This document shows, in pieces, positions 1 through 11,593 of a stretch of 64,000 bases of DNA; positions within the stretch are counted from its first letter, which is position 1; every line of letters starts with the position of its first letter. A program made the position numbers and the translations under genes. The stretch is from assembly GCA_026874595.1 (NCBI GenBank), contig CM049306.1, positions 75,951,642-76,015,641 on the forward strand, in the 5' to 3' direction. Under the pieces are notes generated by a model, which was not told the origin of the DNA, ran no database searches, and saw nothing but the letters and a program-made list of their open reading frames with translations. This DNA comes from Sipunculus nudus (Eukaryota > Annelida > Sipuncula > Golfingiida > Sipunculidae).

Positions 1-424
1 CCTGGATTGGTAGATCGCTAAGCCTCAGGGCCCATGGGCCACGTATTCTAAATGAGTTTCAGGGAAATTATGGAGAGCGGTGGATTTGGCAAAGAAAGAA
101 GGGATCACTGACCATGCATTGGATCGGGGAGAAAGTGAGCGTAGAACAACAAAGAATTGGATAAAGTTCGAAATGAATGTTATTGAAATTTTGTGGAAGT
201 ATGGGCCATATAACAAATAAATATCGGGCGGATCTGAATATGAATACAAGACCTGTGATCAGGTAAGAGCTTCCTGAATGTTTTAGTTGATAGAAAAAGG
301 GTTTTGGCTGTGCTGGCAGATTGTAGCTCGGTTAGAATTAGAAATTTGCACTCAGAGAGTGCAGATCTCCGCCAAGGCACTTCATTACCCACTTATGACA
401 TTGTCAGAAATTCAGTGGTTTTTT
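1..424. other. Intergenic, start of window
   Basis: No gene is visible. Near position 25-52 there is a palindromic GGGCCCATGGGCCAC word that matches the 'A' terminal motif of a dispersed repeat family seen again at about 4557, 35815, 47597, 53250 and 62283. The short open frames here have no recognisable domain. Confidence 0.5.
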
Positions 425-600
425 TTTTCATCTAAAAATTCCTGGATCCCGATAGTGATCCGGATCACCCCAAAAATTTGATTAATTGTTCCTTGTATTA
501 TTGCCCAGTTACCCTGAAACTTTTATCAAAATCTGAAAAGATTTTTTATAGAAATGTTGCTGACAGACAGACAAACATACGTGCGCCGGGGAAAACATTA
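425..600 (+). repeat. Dispersed repeat ending in GACAGACAGACAAAC
   Basis: The block holds a GATCCGGATCACCCC motif, a middle part that reads as decayed coding-like sequence, and a GCTGACAGACAGACAAAC end. I recognise this arrangement as a type of repeat found in many marine invertebrate genomes, but I cannot assign it to a named family. It is followed directly by a GGGGAAAA...CCCCGC hairpin-like stretch that begins the 1.1-kb duplication. Confidence 0.4.
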
Positions 601-1672
601 TCCCCGCTGCTTGGCGGGGAAAATAATTACTGAATCATGGTAAAATGTTGGAAATGGAATACAAATTCTTATAAATTACATCAATTATGATAATCATGTG
701 TGAGTGTGTTGTAACTGTTTCTCAATAATTTCATTCTGCACACTGTGTGAAAAACAGCGGAAAGCTCGAGCACATTGGAAAAATTAAAAGCTTATTATTT
801 GACTTGGCAGCTTTAATATAGGCATGCTAGTAAGTAAATACAATTTGACGAATATAAAAACTTTGATCAATATTACATGAAATGCTCTCTGATGCTTTGC
901 TGAATAAATACATGTAAAATCTTTATTCTTTATAAGTTAAAAACAGCAAAAAATAATTTATTTTAACACTATATACCTATCATTTACACATTCAAAAGCT
1001 TGGGATCCTCAATTTTTTATGGACTCCTCAACCATTGTTTTGTATTATATTCCAGGAATATAAAAGTGCAGGCTTTTAAGAACCTTGAGTTAACCGATGA
1101 AAATAAGGCAAGAAATGAGACATAATATGGTTTAATTATTTTAAAATATTGTTTATAAACTTCTCCCTCCCATGCAGACTTTGAATCCGACACCAGTATA
1201 TAATACCCCCTAGCGGTAAGATTGTACACTCTTTATTGCATAAAGTTGTCGGCTACTTACACAGAAGTATTTTTTTTTCAAATTTTAACCCTTTTCATTG
1301 ACCATTAGTTACTCTTAGTAAAGGTTTTATTTTCATTTCATAAAGTCGAGATTCAATACCTGAATAACTAACTGTCTGAGCGTGACCTATTACTAAATTT
1401 AACTGAAATAAAGCAACTTTATTAATTCCTGTAATTTACCTTTTAGTAAAATTTGAAAATAATTGCAAAGTTATTTTGCCCAAGAAATATAAAAATTTTA
1501 ATGCTGAAGTATAAATTAGCCATTTCTTTTAATCATTAAAAACACAAGAAAAATAGCGGAATTCAGATCAATAACCGTGACATCTTATTTTAGAATCACT
1601 AGATGTCTTAAATCGAACAATGTTTGTGAAAAGGCAAGTGTCAATTAAGGCACACTGTTATGCAAGATATTA
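598..1672 (+). repeat. 1.1-kb tandem duplication, copy A
   Basis: This block is repeated at about 1836-2975. Shared words in the same order include a CCCCGC start, AAATTACATCAATTA, AATATAGGCATGCTAGTAAG, GAATAAATACATGTAAAATC, CTTGAGTTAACCGATGAAAA and AATAGCGGAATTCAGATCAA, ending with GTGTCAATTAAGGCACAC. The copies carry many small indels and substitutions, so the duplication is not recent. No coding potential is seen. Confidence 0.85.
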
Positions 1673-1686
1673 AATGAGATATAAAA

Positions 1687-1815
1687 TGAGACCCCATATT
1701 TCGGAATATCAAGAATATCCCCAAAATGATGGCAACAGCAGATTGATGCAGCTACACATTAGAAGGAAGGCTATGGAATGGCGAATAAAATGAATACTGT
1801 TGCTAACAGGCAAGC
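1687..1815 (+). repeat. Spacer module shared with 4371-4510
   Basis: The spacer between the two 1.1-kb copies holds a CCATATTTCGGAATATC word followed by TGGCAACAGCAGATTGATGC. The same words occur in the same order at 4371-4510, so this is a separate dispersed module, not part of the duplication. Confidence 0.75.
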
Positions 1816-1835
1816 AAAAAAACAAACGCCGAGAA

Positions 1836-2975
1836 AAATATCCCCGCCACTAAGGGGAAATAATAATTACTGAAGCATGGTAAAATGTTCGAAATGGAAA
1901 AATACCCCAATAAATTACATCAATTAAGATAATCATGTATGAGTGTCTGGTAATTGTCTCCCGATCAACAGCCATTTCATTCAGTTTTCTGCGCAATACG
2001 CGCTTTGTGAAAAACAACGCAAAGCTCGAACACATGGGGACCTGAATACATTAAAAGTTTATTATTAACTAGGCAGCATTAATATAGGCATGCTAGTAAG
2101 TAATACATGAAACATACATACGGACACGCCAGTTAGACGAATTTATAAACTCTGATCAATATTACATGAAATGCTATCTGATGATATGCTGAATAAATAC
2201 ATGTAAAATCTTAATTCCATAAAAGTTAAAAACAGAAAAAATTATTTATTTATTCACTATATACCTATCATTTACACATTCAAATGCTTGGGATCCCCAT
2301 TTTTATTGACTCCTTACCCATTGTTTCCTCTAATGTTCCAGGAATATAAAAGTGTAGGCTTTAAAGAACCTTGAGTTAACCGATGAAAACAAGTCAAGAG
2401 ATGTTTCATAATATGGTTTAATTATTTTAAATGATTGGTTATAAACTTCCCCCTCTCATGCAGCTTTTGAATACGCCACAAGATTATAATACCTTATAGC
2501 GGTAAGTTAGTACATTGTTTTTGGTATAAAAAAATGATGTTTTATGTCGACTACTTACACAGAAGTATTTTTTTTTCAAATTTTAACCCTTTTCATTGAC
2601 CATTAGTTACTCTTAGTAAAGGTTTTATTTTCATTTCATAAAGTCGGGGTTCAATACCTGAATAAATTACTGTCTGAGCGTGACCTTAACTAAATTTAAC
2701 TGAAATTTAACAACTTTATTAATTCCTGTTATTTACGGTTAGTAAAATTTTAATATTATTGCAAAGTTATTTTGCCACAGAAAAAATAAAAAATTTAATT
2801 GCTGAAGTATAAATTAGCCATTTCTTTAAATCATAAAAAATCTCAAGAAAAATAGCGGAATTCAGATCAATATATAACCGCGGCATCTTGTTTGAGAATC
2901 ACAGAATGTCTAACACTGAACAATGTTTGTGAAAAGGTAAGTGTCAATTAAGGCACACTTCTATGCAAGTTATTA
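1836..2975 (+). repeat. 1.1-kb tandem duplication, copy B
   Basis: Second copy of 598-1672. It carries an extra stretch of roughly 30 bases near 2106-2135 that copy A lacks, and runs at its end into the 160-bp tandem array that starts near 2950. Confidence 0.85.
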
Positions 2976-3400
2976 GATTAGGCCAACAATTGATACAGAT
3001 GTAGCAAATTTAACAAACCGATTTCATCCGTAAGAATATTAAAAGGATATGTTCGTAAGGCATACGAATTTCACATCAGTAATGACACATATGTAGCAAA
3101 TTAAACATGCCGAATGAGGCACATTGACATGCAAGTTTTTACATAAGATCAACAACTGACATAGATGTAGCAAATTAAACAAACCGATTTTATCTGTAAG
3201 AACATTAAAAAGATATGTTCTGTAAAGCATTAGAATTTCATATCAGTAAAATTTGCTATATCTGTGTCAACTGAGGCACATTGACATGCAAGTTATGAGA
3301 TTAGATCAACAACTGACACAGATGTAGCGGATTTTACTTATATGAATTTTGTATGCCTTACAGAAAATATCTTTTTGTTCTTGCAGATGAAATCAGTGTG
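2950..3400 (+). repeat. ~160-bp tandem repeats with an inverted end copy
   Basis: The word GGCACAnTnnnATGCAAG recurs at about 2953, 3118 and 3275, each followed by CAACAnyTGACAnAGATGTAGC, giving a period of 157-165 bp. The last stretch (about 3330-3402) is an inverted copy of part of the unit: its complement reads GATTTCATCTGCAAGAAC followed by a TTCTGTAAGGCATAC-type word, as in the forward units. Confidence 0.75.
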
Positions 3401-4370
3401 TTAAGGGTATATGTTCCAAAGAATCGTTGTTTATTATTAGATTAACAAATTTATACAACAAATCTATATAAACCTCTTTTTCTTTTATTAAGATTTCGTG
3501 ACGAAATTTCCGTTTATATCCGACTTTTTAGTATGATGCCAATGAAGAGTAAATTATCATATGTAAACCATTTGTCATGATGTACACATTTGCGAAAATC
3601 ATTTATGATTTTTTCTGTATGCCAAAAGGAAATTAACACTAAATTCGAAACTAGCCGACCATAGGTGGAGCGCTTGCCGGAATTTGAAATGTAAAATACA
3701 GACAGAGAGACAGGAAGACAGGGGAACAATTAAAAACAGTAATTTGAATGAGCAGTGAGAGCAGAAACAATAACACTTAAGTAATATGCTGATATTGAAA
3801 AGTCGCAGACGAACAGACAGACAGAACATATGTCTTGGTTTTCTTTTAACTGTATGCCTTTCAGAAGCATTGCTTAATCATTGTGAAGTCTAGAATGACA
3901 TATGTCAGACAAAAGAACAACTCGGCAGGAGAAGTTGATAACAAAAGACGCACAGACAGACATTCTGACAGACTGACACAACCTGGGTGACAGGTGACCA
4001 GACCTCATTATGGGGAATGCATAGACGAATAAAATGAGCTATAGTTTGTGTAGATAGGGCAATATTTGACGAAGTTATGAGCAAAATAATATTGTTGGGG
4101 TTTTCGGTTACCTTGACCCCTGACCAATCTCAATTATAAACAAAAGGCTTAAAGGCTTATATTGTTTGTCTATTAACTGTATAATTTTCAGAGCAATTGC
4201 TCGAGAATTGTGGCCTATAGATCGAAAAATATAAATCTTGTAATATCTCGTTTGACGAGAAACGGTACGAGATTTCGCGAGAGTTGGTAAAAAATCGAGT
4301 TAAACAGACCCAATGCTGCCTGAAGCAAAAACTAGACCTCTCTAGCTTTAAAAGTGACAAAGTTAGAAAG
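3401..4370. other. Intergenic, no supported gene
   Basis: AT-rich sequence with scattered CAGACAGACAG runs (about 3700-3720, 3810-3826, 3953-3975). Open frames here are under 100 codons and match nothing I recognise. Confidence 0.5.
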
Positions 4371-4510
4371 TGAGATCCCATATTTTGGAATATCATGTAT
4401 ATCCCCCCAAAAAATGGCAACAGCAGATTGATGCAGTTAAACATCAGAACGAAGGCAATGGAATGGCTAATAAAATGTGTTACAGTTCATGCGGCTTTGA
4501 TTTCCGGCAA
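4371..4510 (+). repeat. Second copy of the 1687-1815 module
   Basis: Shares the GGAATATC, TGGCAACAGCAGATTGATGC and AAGGCAATGGAATGG words with 1687-1815. It stops just before the terminal motif of the next dispersed element. Confidence 0.75.
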
Positions 4511-4556
4511 GCAACAAGGGCTGAAATGATGAGGCAAGAAATTACTATGAGAACAA

Positions 4557-5540
4557 GTGGCCGCGGGGTCATGACGCTCAGCAGACTGGGAAGACATTAA
4601 CAAAAGGAATTTTATCATCTAAATGCCAAATTTTATAGGTGGTATCCCAATTCAACTGAAGCATAACTTAGAGGATATGGGTAACAGAGACTTAATTTCA
4701 AGTTTCCAAGGAGATTTTTTCATGGACCTCCCTGGATGTCAAGTTAGAAGATTCTAGTTGTAATGGTTACGATTTGTGCCCTGTTAACAGACAACCACAT
4801 CTTTGAAGGTCTCAAGTATAGAGAAAAAATGCGTAACATTTGAAAATATCCAGGTAGCATCACCAGTCTCGAGGAACTGATGCAACACACAATGATCAAT
4901 ATGCATGCAAAGAATCATGATGATCAATACATTAGTTGCTCAGATACTGGAGCTTTTGTATCAAATTTTTAATTATTCTGGTAGGTACTGCTGAGCCCCA
5001 TAGCTCGGAGGATATGGGTAACAGAGACCCGATTTCAGGTTCCAGAGGAATTTTCCATGAACCTCCCTGGATATCAAGTAAGAAGATTCCAGGTCCAATG
5101 GTTACGATTTGTGCACTGTTAACGGACGACCGCATCACCGAAGGTCTCAAAAATAGAGCGTAATATATATGCGTAAAAATTAGGAGAAAATCAAGTGGCG
5201 CCACCAGTCTGCAGAAACTGATGAAACATTCTATGATGAATATGCATGCAAAGAATCATGGTGGTCAATGCATTAGTTGTTCAGATACTGGAGTTTTTTG
5301 TATCAATTTTTTAATTATTCTTGGGGTATTCTGAGCCCCATAGCTCGGAGGATATGAGTAACAGAAACCTTATTGAAGCTTTACAAGGAGATTTTTATGG
5401 ACCTCCTTGGATTTCAAGTTCCAGGTCCAGCAGTTACGATTTGTGCCTGGTTAACGGACGGACGGCACGACAGACGGACGGACGACGGACAAAGAGTGAT
5501 CTATAGCTCAGATGACTTTCAGTTAACTGAGCTAAAAATT
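4557..5540 (+). repeat. Dispersed element with defined ends and internal tandem units
   Basis: The left end (4557-4586) is the complement of the terminal motif seen at 35815-35842 (core CATGACGCTC). The right end (5493-5537) is the complement of the AGCTCAGCTGACTG motif. Between them lie two to three diverged internal units of about 320-350 bp, each with AATCATGnTGnTCAAT, CTGAGCCCCATAGCTC, TAACAGAGACC, CAGGTCCA and AACGGACGACCGCATC-like words. An inverted copy with both ends lies at 35190-35845. No protein is encoded; it looks like a non-autonomous mobile repeat. Confidence 0.75.
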
Positions 5541-5828
5541 GGCCGAGTCCGCTTTAATACAAGGAAATTTAACAATGAACAAATTAAACTATTTAGAATG
5601 AAAATCTTCCCAATTATTCTGCCTGGGAGGATAGCTGTAACATGATGTTAAGGTAAAAAACCTATCCATATGGTGAAGATGACGGACCAAAAACGCCTAA
5701 ATACTAAAAAGTAAAACATTTTCGAAATGAGCTAAGGCTTTGTAAGGATATCCGTCTTTCTTGGAACCTGTCAATGGAACTTCGACATCTCAGTTGAGAA
5801 TCCCATGTGGGAATTTGGTATAGGTTAT

Positions 5829-5889
<61 letters not shown>

Positions 5890-6845
5890 CCGCGATCGGG
5901 TAAGGCCGCTGACGCATAGCACTATTGACTCGGTACCAAATTTGTAATGTTATTTAAAACGCTCTTAATTACTGCTGTAGTTCACACGAAAAATCATATA
6001 GCTATTTTAAATTAACATAAAAATTACAGTGATACATACATTATCATACATTATCGTTAATTATATCTTGTTGTCATTTGTTAACTTTGAGTTTGTCATT
6101 TCCTGTGCTGTCTTGAATGAGAGTAGTTTAATTAAGTCTGGCTAAGTCTAAGTCCAAACTAAAAACTACAAGTATCTGAAGAATAGCAAAATCAGATGAA
6201 TCAAATATTTACAAAAAGCATTCCCATGAACCAGATCTGAATCAGTAATTTAATATTCCTCACTAATCCAAACTAATAGTAATATCACCCACTGTCACGT
6301 AAATGCACGTATATCAACGTTTAAACTTGTGAGAGGTTAGCATAAAATTATTACCTGCCAGGACAGGTAATCTTTGTTTCAAATTGCAAAAGGAAATAAT
6401 TTTTTTTCTTCTGTAAATCTTCATGTATTCATCTGTGGTCAAATAAATCGATCACAGATACAATAGCATTAACACAGCATGGTCTTCTAAAACACTACTT
6501 ATCTGGGTGGCCGTGAGGTTTCACTGGCAGTGCCAACTGGAATACTATATACCATATATGTGGCACTTAGTATACACCAGTTTATGTGGTCAGTGACTGT
6601 GCATCAGTGCACATGCAGCCACACCAGACCATTAATTAAAAAAAAAAAAAAAAGGTATTAACAGATTACCACTAATACTTGCACTAAATGAAGTAGAGTA
6701 ATTACTGAGATCCATTAATACATTAGACATAGTCTTCCGATGCATTTACTGAACGACAAAAGATACGTTTCTTTAAATAAAATTTAGTACATGGCAATTG
6801 CTTATCCCTTCTGTAATACCTACGTATGCGAGTTACTTTACCCGG
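5541..6845. other. Intergenic with a (TA)n tract
   Basis: Contains a (TA)n microsatellite at about 5833-5888 and a poly-A run near 6638-6652. An open frame on the minus strand (5704-5922) is created by the (TA)n run, which translates as alternating Ile-Tyr, and is not a gene. No other feature is supported. Confidence 0.6.
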
Positions 6846-6849
6846 CCCG

Positions 6850-7052
6850 CAATATTATATGGAGTAAATACATATTTACTTTAATATGGAGCAAATACAG
6901 ATTAACTATAATATTGAATAAATACAGATTTACCTTTATATGGAGTAAATACAGATTTACTACTATATGGAGTAAATACAGATTTATTATAACACTGAGT
7001 AAATACAGATTTACTATTATATGGAGTGAATACAGATTTACTATCAGAGTTT
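6850..7052 (+). repeat. 28-bp tandem repeat, about 7 units
   Basis: A unit with consensus close to TATATGGAGTAAATACAGAT plus TTACTATA repeats about seven times with 1-6 changes per copy. Because 28 is not a multiple of 3, the open frame that spans it cycles through three different readings and is not evidence for a protein. Confidence 0.9.
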
Positions 7053-7140
7053 ATTGACTGCAAATATGGAATATGTACCTCAAGGTTAAAACGCTGATTT
7101 ATTATCTACTGATTTGATAATAAGTATAGACTGAACTTTC

Positions 7141-7690
7141 TTTTTTTTCCCCTACCTTCTATTTATATTCAATCATTTCATATTTCCATTTATTTCATAT
7201 TGTACTGTACATCCTTGTACGAACAAAGATTATATATATGTGTGTGCGCCAGCAGTCTGCAGGAACTGATGAAACACTGCATTATGAATATGCATGCTAA
7301 CAATCATGGTGATCAATGTATTAGTTGTTCAGAGACTGGAGCTTTGGTATAAAATTTTTGATTATTCTTGTAGGTACTTCTGAGCCCCATAGCTTTTTTT
7401 TTCCCCTAGCTTCTATATATATTCAATCATTTCATATTTCCATTTATTTCACATTGTACTGTACATCCTTGTACGAACTGATGAAACACTGCATTATGAA
7501 TATGCATGCTAACAATCATGGTGATCAATGTATTAGTTGTTCAGAGACTGGAGCTTTGGTATAAAATTTTTGATTATTCTTGTAGGTACTTCTGAGCCCC
7601 ATAGCTTTTTTTCCCTACCTTCTATATATATTCAATCATTTCATATTTCCATTTATTTCATATTGTACTGTACATCCTTGTACGAACAAA
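7141..7690 (+). repeat. Near-identical duplicated blocks (212-252 bp)
   Basis: Two alternating blocks are present. Block 1 (TTTTTTTCCCCTACCTTCTA to CATCCTTGTACGAAC) occurs at about 7141, 7393 and 7605. Block 2 (AACTGATGAAACACTGCATT to CTGAGCCCCATAGC) occurs at about 7264 and 7478. Copies differ by only a few bases, so the duplication is recent. In the middle copy block 1 joins block 2 at the word GAAC, which ends one and starts the other. Block 2 is a piece of the dispersed element described at 4557-5540. Confidence 0.85.
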
Positions 7691-7806
7691 GATTATATAT
7701 ATGTGTGTGTGTATGTGTATGTATGTATATATGGCTTACAGGAATAGGAAATTTAACAAGTCGTCTATTACGTAAACGTGTTAAGAGGTATTGGGTGGTC
7801 ATATAG

Positions 7807-7809
<3 letters not shown>

Positions 7810-7852
<43 letters not shown>
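7810..7852. repeat. (TA)n microsatellite
   Basis: Uninterrupted alternating AT for about 43 bases. A GTGTGTGTATGTGTATGTATG stretch lies just upstream (about 7701-7730). Confidence 0.95.
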
Positions 7853-7855
<3 letters not shown>

Positions 7856-7892
7856 AATAAAACATTAATGTGAAAGTTAGAAACAAAAATCA

Positions 7893-8375
7893 GTTGGCGC
7901 CAGCAGTCTGCAGGAACTGATGAAACACTGCATTATGAATATGCATGCTAACAATCATGGTGATCAATGTATTAGTTGTTCAGAGACTGGAGCTTTGGTA
8001 TAAAATTTTTGATTATTCTTGTAGGTACTTCTGAGCCCCATAGCTCGGGTAACAGAGACCCAATTTCAGGTTTCCAAAGAAATTTTTCATGAACCCCCTG
8101 GATATCAAGTTAGAAGATTCCAGGTCCAATGGTTACGATATGTTCCTTGTTAACGGACGACTACATCTTTGAAGGTCTCAAAAATAGAAAAAAATGCGTA
8201 GAAATTAGAAAAAAAAAATATGTGCGCCACCAGTCTGCAGAAACTGATGAAATACTTCATGATGAATATACATGCAAACAATCATGGTGATCAATGTATT
8301 AATTGTTCAGATACTGGAGCTTTTGTATCAATTTTTTTTATCATTCTGGGGGGGGGGGGGTACCTCTGAATAAAA
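7893..8375 (+). repeat. Copy of the dispersed 4557-type element with a G tract
   Basis: Holds the GGCGCCAGCAGTCTGCAGGA, AATCATGGTGATCAATGTAT, GAGCCCCATAGCTCGGGTAA and AACGGACGACTACATC words of the 4557-5540 element, then a second diverged unit. The second unit contains a run of about 13 G at 8348-8360, between CATTCT and TACCTCTGA. Other copies read GTAGGTACTTCTGAG at the same point. Confidence 0.7.
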
Positions 8376-8837
8376 CATTAATGTGAAAGTAATTTAAAAT
8401 TATTTACATATTGACTCATATTACATATATTTTCCTTAGAAAGCTAATATTGTTTTTTTTTTATTTAGTGTTTCTACAATTTACGTAAATTATGTTACAC
8501 TGAGCATGTCTTGCTAGCCATAGACAAGTATAAATCAGTTTGAACAAATTTTGTACAAAGTTGTAAAACTCTTTACAAATATCAGCTTTTTCCAAAATAA
8601 ACTATTTGCAAATGATACTCATTATAACTGACAGTCAACCTTTGTACGGGCTCATCAGCATGCAAAATTGCGCTCCAGTATTGTGAATGTAAAGGCTGGA
8701 TGGCAGCTCTGGTGTGCAGTGCAACAGCCTTCATCAGTTCTACACTCAGCTGGCACACACGGCTCTGTCAGAGGTATTTACATTGACTCGCAGCAGATCA
8801 TACTGAACGCAGCTGATAGACTGGGAAGGTAAGAAGT

Positions 8838-8945
8838 CAGGGGCGTCAGTGTAGGGGGAGATGAGGGGGGGGGCATATACCTCCCCCCCCCCCCTGCCAC
8901 ATACCCACACACTTTTTAGCAAAGGGGGATGGTTAATGTAATTAT
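8838..8945 (+). repeat. CAGGGGCGTCAGT repeat fragment with G/C hairpin
   Basis: Begins with CAGGGGCGTCAGTGTAG and has a run of G (about 8865-8873), a short CATATAC spacer and a run of C (about 8883-8894), which can form a G:C hairpin. The block is related to 44418-44490. CAGGGGCG starts are typical of hAT-type terminal repeats, so this may be an element end, but no second end was found. Confidence 0.4.
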
Positions 8946-10822
8946 TCTGCTGCTATTTAGAGATTAATATTCATATTTTAATAATTAGAATTATAGACTT
9001 TGGTTCAATTCAGGAAATATTATATATCTAAACCTGGTTTAGAATGAACCTTTACTGGAAACATAATACTTTATATTTGAGAACCTTATACTAAATTGTA
9101 ATATATTTGAAACGTGTCATAAAAAGTACACACACACACACACACGTATATATATGCGTGTTTATAAAATTTTAATTACCCTCCTACTCTTTCGAGCCAC
9201 TGTAAGAACTCAAATGTTCTGTTAACCTTCATATGTCTGTAGGCTCCTCTGGATGTCAGTTTGTATCTTAGACATGAGGAGTCAGCTTTTGTAGGCAGGG
9301 GCGTAGCAATGGTTTACCGAAAGGGGAGGGGTGCCGGGGGATGTGGCTGGGGACGGTTGCAGGACACTTGAAGGAAAACCTGAAACACACACACACACAC
9401 ACAGATAGATTCTGCTAAGATTCTGCCCATAAGTTCAATATTTCTCTAAATGTTTTGGTACTCAAAACAAAAGAAACCGTTACTAGAAATGGCATTAAAT
9501 CAAATTTTTGAATGGGCAAGAAAGACTCAGTTATTACAATCAGCTTATTACTCATTAGTTTGGGATGCATGAATCCTGATCTCCAGTTCCATAATTTTCT
9601 GTTGACAGATTAAGAAGTAGATTTTCCCCCAGGTATAGATCGCTTTTTATATATTGTTGCTGATAAAAACTGTACAGTAATGAAACGACTGATATTTTCA
9701 AGTTTGTTAAATTATTTTCGCAATAAAATTTTCTTAGCATGTAGTAACTTTTAGATTTCATGCAAAGTTTATTGGGGTTGGGATGGGCTGGACCCTGTAG
9801 CCCCCCCCCCCCCCGACTATGGACCTGTCTACAGGTTTCTTTCATTCGAAATAATTTCCTTTCCATGCGTCTGATGTACTCAGTATGGACACATACTTAA
9901 ACATTCTACATGTCACATTTAATAAACTTGACATTCTAATTTACAATCATATATTGGGAAAATGTAAGCACCATCCGTTTCAACCGCCCCCCCCCCCCCC
10001 CATTTTTTGTCATTTGCTTCCATTATAGCTGGAAAGTCAAATTGGTAAACTTGCAATACACATTGCTACGTGCGTCTGTATTGATATCTTCCCTGATTAT
10101 TCCATGTTTTTGTAGTGTAGATAAATTAAATCAATGCTGATAATGTAGAACATTTATCTCTGAGCGATATAATTTATACTAGCCTATGTCTCATATTATT
10201 GATGTTTTGATTAACACATTAATTTACACTTTGACAGAGGAGGTTATAAGCCCGTTTATAAGGTGCTTAATCATTGTTTGTTTTGTAGATCTAAAGATGC
10301 AGAAGTTTATATTTCCCTTTCCCTAAGTTGGTCTTTTTTTTATTATAAATGTACATCTCACGATTTCTTAATTTATGTTGCCCTACCGCTAGATTACGTT
10401 TACTAAGCAACAGATGGCGCAGGTAATGACGTAATTATCCGAGAGAGTCCCGGATTACAAAAAGTCTATCCTAACTTTGCTGTTATGTTTAATGGTCTAA
10501 TATAGATATTATACATATAGATAATACATATTGACTACGGGAATATTTCGTACACGCAGACGCCCATCTCAATCAGACGACTGAACTGACAACATATCTC
10601 TGGTGCCTCTGGTCACCCGCCCCCTCTGAGGATACAGGTGCTGGCCTTGATAAGCGCTCTGTGTTTTCTAGTAAACTATAAGCACCATATTCCAGCAAAG
10701 AGATACCTTACACCTTTGGTAGAAGTAGCAATAACCAATAAGTGTTTTCATTCCTTTGTTCGTGTTGTCTACTTGTCTACCGAGTGTCTTTGCATTGTAG
10801 ATCATCACAGTGACAAATAGAA
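8946..10822. other. Region upstream of the receptor gene
   Basis: Upstream and presumed 5' untranslated sequence. It contains short CA tracts (about 9128-9143 and 9388-9403), C tracts near 9800-9815 and 9987-10001, and another CAGGGGCGTAGC word near 9297. A TGACGTAA word (10427-10434) resembles a CRE half-site consensus but is the only such hint. No TATA box or first noncoding exon can be assigned. The open frame at 10638-10820 has no ATG start and ends just before the receptor start codon. Confidence 0.4.
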
Positions 10823-11569
10823 ATGGGATCTAAACCACAAGGAACTATTTTAATTTTGACCGCGACTTCGGTGCTCTGTTTCCTGTATTCGGTCAAAGGA
10901 TCTCATTCCCTTCTTCCAAGTACACAGTCATTGAATGGATCCAGTAAATGTGACTATAGAACGTACGTATCTGAACCTATACAAATACTTAATACCTTTT
11001 GTGGCAGTGTCTATATTCTGAAAGCGCGATATATGCATGTTGACTTGATGGCCCCAACAGACATGCATGCAACTCATTACTTTTCTCTGGACATGATGTG
11101 CTTTGGCTCATTGCTATGTTCACATCCCTATGTTTTTGTCCGTGAAATAGCCTTTGGAGATAAGTACATTTTCTTTTTTTGGAGATTACTATCCAGTTAC
11201 GATACCATAGGAAGTTACAAAGTCAAAATAATTATAAGATACCTTGAGCATTTTCCACCTAGCCTTGTTTTGAAATACATCCTGAAAGGACCAGCAGCGC
11301 AACCAGGGTTTGATGTGTTTAATCGCACAACCAATACACCTGAAATCATAACTTTTGGAAATTCTTCCTATGGGTTTTATAAAGGGAACGGATCAGAAAT
11401 ACTAAATAAATCGTGGACTGAAGCCAATGTATTTTGTAAAAAGAAAGATGGTATACTGTTGGCCATAAACAATCAGCAAGAGTATTCCTTCATCAGAAGA
11501 ATGATACGACGTACCAAACTCGATATCGCCGGACAATTGATCTATCTTGGCCTTACGACTTCAGATGAG
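10823..11569 (+). CDS. GRL101-like LDLa-LRR GPCR with lectin N-terminus, exon 1
   Basis: First coding exon (249 codons) of a predicted cell-surface receptor. The ATG has G at -3 and G at +4, and an in-frame stop lies immediately upstream. Residues 1-27 form a signal peptide (hydrophobic core about 8-22). Residues about 43-142 look like a divergent CUB domain: paired cysteines at 43/60 and 93/99 and a beta-rich pattern ending IIIRYLEHF. Residues about 183-249 are the first half of a C-type lectin domain, with W198, the SWTEANVFC helix region and a LIYLGLTTSDE strand. The exon ends GAG|GTGAGT, a strong donor, in phase 0. The open frame runs only eight more codons into the intron, so splicing is required. 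N-glycosylation motifs (for example NRT, NSS, NKS) fit an extracellular location. The CUB call is tentative; the lectin call is firm because exon 2 completes it. Confidence 0.85.
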
Positions 11570-11593
11570 GTGAGTAGTTCTGCTTTCAACTAA

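Noticed and set aside
5704-5922. Minus-strand frame with poly(Ile-Tyr)
   Set aside because: It is produced by a (TA)n tract. The same applies to frames at 7653-7886, 26423-26689 and 57323-57602.
10638-10820. Open frame just upstream of the receptor ATG
   Set aside because: It has no ATG start (GTG only), no domain, and ends directly before the receptor start; it is best treated as 5' untranslated sequence.
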